A stretch of DNA of 61,976 nt from a virus. Position 1 is the stretch's first letter; each line of letters begins with the position of its first letter. Of the stretch, positions 57,378 to 61,976 are shown one piece after another. The notes under the pieces were generated by a model. It ran no database searches. It worked only from the letters and a program-made list of their open reading frames with translations, and was not told the origin of the DNA. Made by a program: the position numbers and the translations under genes. Location: IMG/VR virus record IMGVR_UViG_3300043788_000036, positions 1 through 61,976 of that record. One strand, written 5' to 3'.

Positions 57378-58148
57378 GTGTTCGACGGACAAGTAGCTAG
57401 GTTTTATCCCGGGGCGACAGACAGCTCGCCTAACACTATTTTTTCGGATATCTACGCGCTTGATCGTACGAGCAAGCTGCATGAGTATCTGAATGACTTT
57501 GATAGTTTTGGTGCCGGCGACTGGACTATTACAGGTGCGGGTTCTCAAGTGCTAACTGCAGGGGACGGTGGCCAGCTTGCGATTACTAGCCCAGTTAGTG
57601 CTTTCCAATCCTTGCAGAAGAATCCCGCTAATTTCCAACTTGTACAGGGTTATAGAAGTTGGTTTAAGACTATCGCCAAGTTAGATAGTCTGCTGGGTAA
57701 TACGCTGACGGGGTTACTCAATATCACCGCGACTCCGTTTACCGGGGCTAGTCAAACTGACGGTATTTGGTTCACGACCGACGTGACTACGGGAGAAGTG
57801 CGCGGCAACGTGGGCACGGCTGGCGTTATCCAAACCGTGGACCTGGGCGTGCAGATTATAGCCGGGCAGTTTTACCAGCTCGCCTACTACTATGAGGGTA
57901 ATGTGTACAGCCTTGCCCCCAATGGCAAGGTGATATTTGAAGTCACTACCGCGCCTACTTCCTTAGTGCCCGCTGTAACAGCCCCTGCGAGGGCGGAAAT
58001 CTCCCCGGGAGCGGGGTTCCCAGGGGCCACACTGCTGGCTCCCACCTTGGCGGTAAACGCCTCTACCGCAGTAGCCCGGGTGTATACCGTCGACTTGTTC
58101 TACGCCTCCAAAGACCGTACCAACATAAATATGACCCCTCCGTTCTAA
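57378..58148 (+). CDS. Paralogous virion surface protein A
   Basis: 256 residues, GTG start after GAAGG. MFDGQVARFYPGATDSSPNT, then DFDSFGAGDWTITGAG, and NITATPFTGASQTDGIWFTT; ends with RVYTVDLFYASKDRTNINM. Nearly the same layout as the next gene, so the two are tandem duplicates. The pattern matches a class of head-associated structural proteins in large phages. Role: probably capsid surface or head fibre. Confidence 0.65.
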   Translation: MFDGQVARFYPGATDSSPNTIFSDIYALDRTSKLHEYLNDFDSFGAGDWTITGAGSQVLTAGDGGQLAITSPVSAFQSLQKNPANFQLVQGYRSWFKTIAKLDSLLGNTLTGLLNITATPFTGASQTDGIWFTTDVTTGEVRGNVGTAGVIQTVDLGVQIIAGQFYQLAYYYEGNVYSLAPNGKVIFEVTTAPTSLVPAVTAPARAEISPGAGFPGATLLAPTLAVNASTAVARVYTVDLFYASKDRTNINMTPPF

Positions 58149-58173
58149 ACCATTATCGGGAGATTGTTACCCC

Positions 58174-58965
58174 ATGTTTGACATTCAGGTTAGCCGGTAC
58201 CCGTTCGGGGGCAACAATACCCGAGACAGTGAGCTGTTTTCGGACCAGCCGGTAGACGACTGGACCAAGAACCACAATTACTTCCAAGACTTTGACGACT
58301 ATTTTGGCCCTACTGCGGTAGGCACTGCGGGCGGCTTTACGCTTTCTAGCGGAGGGGCTGCGACGGTCACCCAACCCAACGTAGACGGGGGGGTTATCAG
58401 CTTAAATGCTGTAGCCTCTACTGCAGCCTCCTTACAGAAACAGGGTCATTTCTCGGTCAAGGTAGGGTTGCGCACATTTTTTCGCCAGCTGATCTCAGTC
58501 GATAACGTCTTGGGGCTAGTGTTGGCAGGAATGACCAATGTTACTGCTACCCCGTTCACTGGGGGGCAGCTCACAGACGGGTTTTGGTTTTCGTCTACTA
58601 ACACTGGAGCGCTCAGCTTCAACGTCGCCACAGGCGGAGTAGTCACCACACAGGCGTGCGGGGTTAGCCTAGTCGGGGGTAACTTTGCAACCTTGGGGGC
58701 TTATTGGGATGGAGGGCTATACTCTCAGCATCAGCCGGGCGGCGTAATTGTATGGGAGTGCGCTCCGCCCCCATTCGGGCTTACCTCAGGGTTAACTGCC
58801 CCCGCGCGAGGGTCTGTCCCCGCCCCCACTAACTTCCCCAGTGCAGCCCTCCTCGCGTTCCTGTCTGGCGTCAACCCGTCCACCGCAGCTGCGCGGGCGC
58901 TTCAGGTGGACTACTGGTACGGCCTGAAAGATCGAAATGACTTCGAGCAGACGCCTACTTTCTGA
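58174..58965 (+). CDS. Paralogous virion surface protein B
   Basis: 263 residues. MFDIQVSRYPFGGNNTRDSE, DFDDYFGPTAVGT, VTATPFTGGQLTDGFWFSST and QVDYWYGLKDRNDFEQTP align with the previous protein along the whole length. Two copies may form hetero-oligomers or allow antigenic/receptor change. Function not established. Confidence 0.65.
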   Translation: MFDIQVSRYPFGGNNTRDSELFSDQPVDDWTKNHNYFQDFDDYFGPTAVGTAGGFTLSSGGAATVTQPNVDGGVISLNAVASTAASLQKQGHFSVKVGLRTFFRQLISVDNVLGLVLAGMTNVTATPFTGGQLTDGFWFSSTNTGALSFNVATGGVVTTQACGVSLVGGNFATLGAYWDGGLYSQHQPGGVIVWECAPPPFGLTSGLTAPARGSVPAPTNFPSAALLAFLSGVNPSTAAARALQVDYWYGLKDRNDFEQTPTF

Positions 58966-58972
58966 GGTTTAA

Positions 58973-59605
58973 ATGCGCCCAATCACCCAAATTAGAACTC
59001 TGGCCGCAGCAGCGGTTGGGGCTATTTGCGCTGCCCAGACTACGGCCGGGGCGGGTAACCTCGTTATCAACGGTTCGCTGGCTTCCGGAGGGGTTGCTAC
59101 GCTTTCTGCGCAGCAAATTCTGGGGGTCACTTCCGCAGGTAACCTCTCGGCAGTCAACTTTACGATTACCGGTACGGACGATCAAGGCCGGGTAATTGCC
59201 CAGACGATTGCCGGCCCCAACGCTAATACGGTGCAGACCACCCTCAATTACCGCACGGTCACTAGCATTGCAGTTAGCGCTGCGGTAGGCACTAACGTTA
59301 CTGTAGACACTTTGCAGATCGGGGCTTCTATCGAAGTGCCCCTCGATCAGTACGTGACACAGTTCAATGTATCGATTGCGGTAGAAGTGACGGGTACCCT
59401 CAACTACGTCATGCAATTTACTTTCGATGATATTTTCGGGGGCGCTCCGGGACCGTTCAATTGGATTAGCAGTACGGTAGTCGTTAGTGCGACTAGTGCC
59501 AACACCAATGGCACATTGATTTCGCCCGTGCGCGCAGTTCGTTTACTGACTAACTCAGGTAGCGGCACCGGGAAGATGCTTGTTATTCAAGGTGGACTAA
59601 CGTGA
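58973..59605 (+). CDS. Virion protein, beta-rich
   Basis: 210 residues. MRPITQIRTLAAAAVGAIC may look like a signal peptide but is followed by structural-type strands (GAGNLVINGSLASGGVATLS) so it is more likely internal hydrophobic text. Later IGASIEVPLDQYVTQFNVSI and ISPVRAVRLLTNSGSGTGKM. Resembles capsid-decoration or tail-completion proteins. Stop overlaps the next start. Confidence 0.55.
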   Translation: MRPITQIRTLAAAAVGAICAAQTTAGAGNLVINGSLASGGVATLSAQQILGVTSAGNLSAVNFTITGTDDQGRVIAQTIAGPNANTVQTTLNYRTVTSIAVSAAVGTNVTVDTLQIGASIEVPLDQYVTQFNVSIAVEVTGTLNYVMQFTFDDIFGGAPGPFNWISSTVVVSATSANTNGTLISPVRAVRLLTNSGSGTGKMLVIQGGLT

Positions 59606-60552
59606 CCAACCCTGTAGAGGGAGGGGGTATCCAGGGGGGCATGAGTACCTCGCCTACAGACATTCAGGTGTTTACCTCGCCTGGGGGTACCTGGGTAAAG
59701 CCTGGGGGCACTCCTTCGTGTACTCGCGTGATCTGTCTGGGCCCCGGGGCAGGAGGGGGGTCTGGCGCATCTATTGGTCCCGGCACGGCGTGTTCAGGAG
59801 GCGCAGGGGGCGGTGGGGGCGAATGCATGGAGATCACCTTCCCGACGAGTACTCTACCTGCAACGGTGTCGGTTACAGTTCCTACTGGAGGGCAAGGAGG
59901 CGCTTCGGTGACCGGCGCGGTCGGCGCCCCGGGGGTGGTAGCGGTCAGTAATACCCTCTTCGGTGTCTATGCTACGGGTTACGCGGGGGGCGCTGGCCAA
60001 GGGGGCGCGTCAGCCGCTTCAAGTGCGGGTGGGGGCGGCGGGGGTATTGCGGGGGCGGGCGGTACTGGGGCGTCGGGCGTCGGCGGCGCTGGAGGCCCTG
60101 GGGGCGGCATAACCGGAGGCGTCGGGGCGTCCACGGTAAATGCGGCAGGGCTCATTGCAGGAGGTGGCGGTGCCGGTGGCTCATCCGGAGCAGGCGGAAA
60201 CCCCGGAGGTAACTCCGGATACGGTGGAACAGGGGGCGGTTCTGGGGGTGGATTAGCTGCAGTCCCGGTAGCGACTTCTGGAGGCAATGGAGGAACTTCC
60301 CCGGGTACCCCTTGGGATATACTTGCGGCAGGTAGTATGGGTGTGGGCAGTGGCGGTAGTAACGATGTTGGGTTTGTTGGAGGCTCTGCAGGGGCAGGTG
60401 GAGCTTCTAGCGCTGTTGGGGCGGGTTTTGCGGGCGGCGCAGGCGGTTATGGTTCTGGTGGAGGAGGCGGGGGTAGCGCTATTGCTACTCAGGCGTCGGG
60501 TCCCGGAGGTGCTGGGGGTGCGGGTCTTTGTGTTGCGATCACCATATTTTAG
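59602..60552 (+). CDS. Long glycine-rich adhesin-like protein
   Basis: 316 residues. IQVFTSPGGTWVKPGGTPSC opens the same glycine-rich domain as at 5864, then polyglycine segments (GGGGGIAGAGGTG, GGPGGGITGG) for about 220 residues and a short GLCVAITIF end. Such glycine-rich fields form polyglycine type II bundles that bind receptors in T4-like gp38 adhesins. Here it follows head-surface proteins, so it may be a capsid fibre. Role inferred. Confidence 0.65.
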   Translation: MTNPVEGGGIQGGMSTSPTDIQVFTSPGGTWVKPGGTPSCTRVICLGPGAGGGSGASIGPGTACSGGAGGGGGECMEITFPTSTLPATVSVTVPTGGQGGASVTGAVGAPGVVAVSNTLFGVYATGYAGGAGQGGASAASSAGGGGGGIAGAGGTGASGVGGAGGPGGGITGGVGASTVNAAGLIAGGGGAGGSSGAGGNPGGNSGYGGTGGGSGGGLAAVPVATSGGNGGTSPGTPWDILAAGSMGVGSGGSNDVGFVGGSAGAGGASSAVGAGFAGGAGGYGSGGGGGGSAIATQASGPGGAGGAGLCVAITIF

Positions 60553-60555
60553 AGG

Positions 60556-61236
60556 TTGACCATGTCAGGTTTCAAAGACACGACCCGGACCGTCCGCGGC
60601 CACCACAATTGGGGTGGTGGGTCTGTTGGTAGCAGTACGGGTGGAACGATCAACCGCTTGGCGCGCGGGGGGTCGATCGACAAGATCGATTCTGACCCGG
60701 GACACCCGGAGATTTACCCTAAAGAGGGTAATCGCACGAAGGGCACCTCTGCGACCCTGCGTAAGGAGTCTCCCACGCAAGAGCTTGAGGAGCACGGCGG
60801 TAAGACCCCCCTCATCTCGAAGTTCAAGAAAGGGGGTGCTACCAAGCACTTCCATGTGCATAAGCACTTCCATGCGAAGGGCGGGCGTACGCGCACGGTG
60901 AGTCGGTCGTATAGCACTGCAGAAAAGCAGGCAGAGACCTACGCAGACGGGGGGCACGTCCATGACGATACGCATATTCCTGCGGGCTACCCCGACTACA
61001 AAAAGGGGGGCAAGACCCGAGCCCCGGTCAAGAAGAACGCTGGAGGGGCGATGTATGCGCCGGGCGGCGCCGTGGGCGCCCCCGTCATGGGGGGCCCGAC
61101 CCCAAGCCCCCTGAGCGCCTTAGCGGCCCGTCCGCGGGGGCTCCCCATGCGCCCGCAGCTCCCCATGCGCAGACCTGTCGCAGCTCCGGGGCCTCAACTG
61201 GCCATGCGCGCGCGCGGCGGCGCGATGAAGAAGTAA
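60556..61236 (+). CDS. Repetitive xGG/His-rich virion-associated protein
   Basis: 226 residues. Six xGG motifs (RLARGGSID, KKGGATKHFHVHKHFHAKGG, YADGGHVHDD, YKKGGKTRAP, RARGGAMKK) separated by basic, His-rich or Pro/Met-rich spacers (PMRPQLPMRRPV). The N-terminal TVRGHHNWGGGSVGS is also repetitive. Likely a flexible internal or DNA-contacting protein. No known family. Confidence 0.55.
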   Translation: MTMSGFKDTTRTVRGHHNWGGGSVGSSTGGTINRLARGGSIDKIDSDPGHPEIYPKEGNRTKGTSATLRKESPTQELEEHGGKTPLISKFKKGGATKHFHVHKHFHAKGGRTRTVSRSYSTAEKQAETYADGGHVHDDTHIPAGYPDYKKGGKTRAPVKKNAGGAMYAPGGAVGAPVMGGPTPSPLSALAARPRGLPMRPQLPMRRPVAAPGPQLAMRARGGAMKK

Positions 61237-61356
61237 CGGCTAGCATCGAGGCATTGCGTAAGCGTTTACGAATCGCTACGCTCGCGGTTGGCGGACCGTG
61301 TCCGCTAGTGTGCCACCGATAGGCAGGCGCGCTTTCCTCGATGAAAAGGAGAGCGC

Positions 61357-61976
61357 TTGACTACGTCCGGTACCGTAAGCACCACCGTGTTCAACACGGG
61401 AAAGCTCATTGACAGAGCTTTCGGCCGATGCCAATTACCTCCGCAGAAGATCACCTCTGAGTATCTCTCGATCGCTCAGGATCTTCTGTACTTGGCGCTC
61501 TCAACCCTTGCGAGCAAGGGCATTGCCCTTTGGGCAGTGCAGAAGGTCATCCTTCCCCTCTACGATGCGACGCAAGACGTATTGGCCCCATTGGGTACCG
61601 TGGACGTACTCAATGCCAACCTGCGCAGTGTCACGCAGTTGGAATTACCTGCATTGGGGTGCTTGTACACCAGCTCCGCGGGGGGTATCGCGGCGAACGC
61701 CTTTGACGGTAACCTAGCCACGACCTGTACCCAAACTGCTCCGAACGGGTTTATCCAAGTGCAGTACCCCGCAGTGGGGCAGCCTGTTGTCTTCGGTATT
61801 TTCCCCAATGCCACCGCTACGTGGAACGTAGCGATTCAAACGTCTACGGACGGGCTCAACTTTACTACGGTATATACCAACACTGCATTAGCCGTAGTCA
61901 ATGGACAGTGGTTTTGGGTCGACATTGAAGGGATTCCCGAGTCAGGGGTGCTCTACGTGCGACTTCAAGCTTCCGG
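61357..61976 (+). CDS. Adaptor-like virion protein, 5' part (continues at base 17)
   Basis: TTG start at 61357 with AAAAGGAGAG upstream; 206 codons here, then the frame continues at 17-488 after removing the 16-base overlap. N-terminal helical part (KITSEYLSIAQDLLYLALST) and a middle with FDGNLATTCTQTAPNGFIQV and IQTSTDGLNFTTVYTNT, which resembles an F5/8 (discoidin)-type sandwich inserted in an adaptor body. It may link the head portal with external receptors. Not proven. Confidence 0.6.
   Translation, partial: MTTSGTVSTTVFNTGKLIDRAFGRCQLPPQKITSEYLSIAQDLLYLALSTLASKGIALWAVQKVILPLYDATQDVLAPLGTVDVLNANLRSVTQLELPALGCLYTSSAGGIAANAFDGNLATTCTQTAPNGFIQVQYPAVGQPVVFGIFPNATATWNVAIQTSTDGLNFTTVYTNTALAVVNGQWFWVDIEGIPESGVLYVRLQAS
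61961..61976. repeat. 16-base terminal overlap with the window start
   Basis: GACTTCAAGCTTCCGG ends the window and also begins it (1-16). The join keeps one open frame, so the repeat is an assembly overlap of a circular or circularly permuted molecule, or a short terminal repeat. It indicates a genome of about 61,960 bp. Confidence 0.85.

Noticed and set aside
58973-59030. N-terminal hydrophobic text of the 58973 protein as a signal peptide
   Set aside because: It has no clear cleavage site and the gene lies in a structural operon; exported phage structural proteins are not expected there.
59979-60287. Minus-strand Pro-rich open frame in the second glycine-rich gene
   Set aside because: Antisense artefact of polyglycine codons; no ribosome site and opposite to the operon direction.

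Overview
The window is a complete tailed-phage genome. The last 16 bases repeat the first 16, and a structural gene starting at 61357 continues in frame across the join to 488, so the molecule closes as a circle of about 61,960 bp. No integrase or excision gene was seen. A short-tail (podovirus-like) virion is suggested by two adaptor-type proteins, a nozzle-like protein and a run of large repetitive proteins that resemble ejection proteins, with no tape measure, tube or sheath. UrcA, CsrA, a GroES-like gene and frequent GTG/TTG starts fit a proteobacterial host, but the host cannot be named from the sequence.

There are three transcription blocks. (1) A leftward early/middle block (33476 down to 16024, minus strand) holds small early proteins, a Cys-repeat protein, an Ala-Tyr repeat protein, a secreted UrcA-like protein, an endonuclease VII-like nuclease, a PRPP-synthetase-like/NAMPT-like pair, CsrA, a J-domain protein, a uracil-DNA-glycosylase/exonuclease/PolA fusion, a PD-(D/E)XK nuclease, a Sak4-like ATPase, an acidic-tailed DNA-binding protein, an SNF2-type helicase and a VRR-NUC-like nuclease. 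(2) A rightward early block (33574 to 39174) holds a Cro/CI-like regulator, a cytosine-methyltransferase-like protein, a prim-pol/helicase, a ribbon-helix-helix protein preceded by seven repeated operator-like sites, and a LuxR-type HTH protein; it ends at terminator-like hairpins. (3) A rightward late block (39454 through the join to 15971) runs from TerS through a 5.4-kb raft of small genes to TerL (interrupted by a LAGLIDADG intein), portal, a small counter-defence-like cluster, a GroES-like protein, scaffold, decoration and major capsid proteins, paralogous surface proteins, adaptors, lysis genes, fibre, nozzle and ejection proteins.

The strongest biological theme is defence against NAD+ and cyclic-nucleotide immunity. 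The NAMPT-like and Prs-like pair, with no visible NMN adenylyltransferase, matches the layout of the NARP1 NAD+ reconstitution pathway. Two DUF2829/Tad2-like proteins and one Acb2/Tad1-hairpin-like protein would be signal sponges against Thoeris and CBASS. The most unusual single object lies between the early terminators and TerS: a tRNA 3' half (anticodon-stem strand, T-arm, acceptor strand) placed 13 nt upstream of a matching 5' half (acceptor strand, D-arm, anticodon-stem strand), as in a circularly permuted tRNA gene. All calls come from reading the sequence and remembered family motifs; no database search was run.
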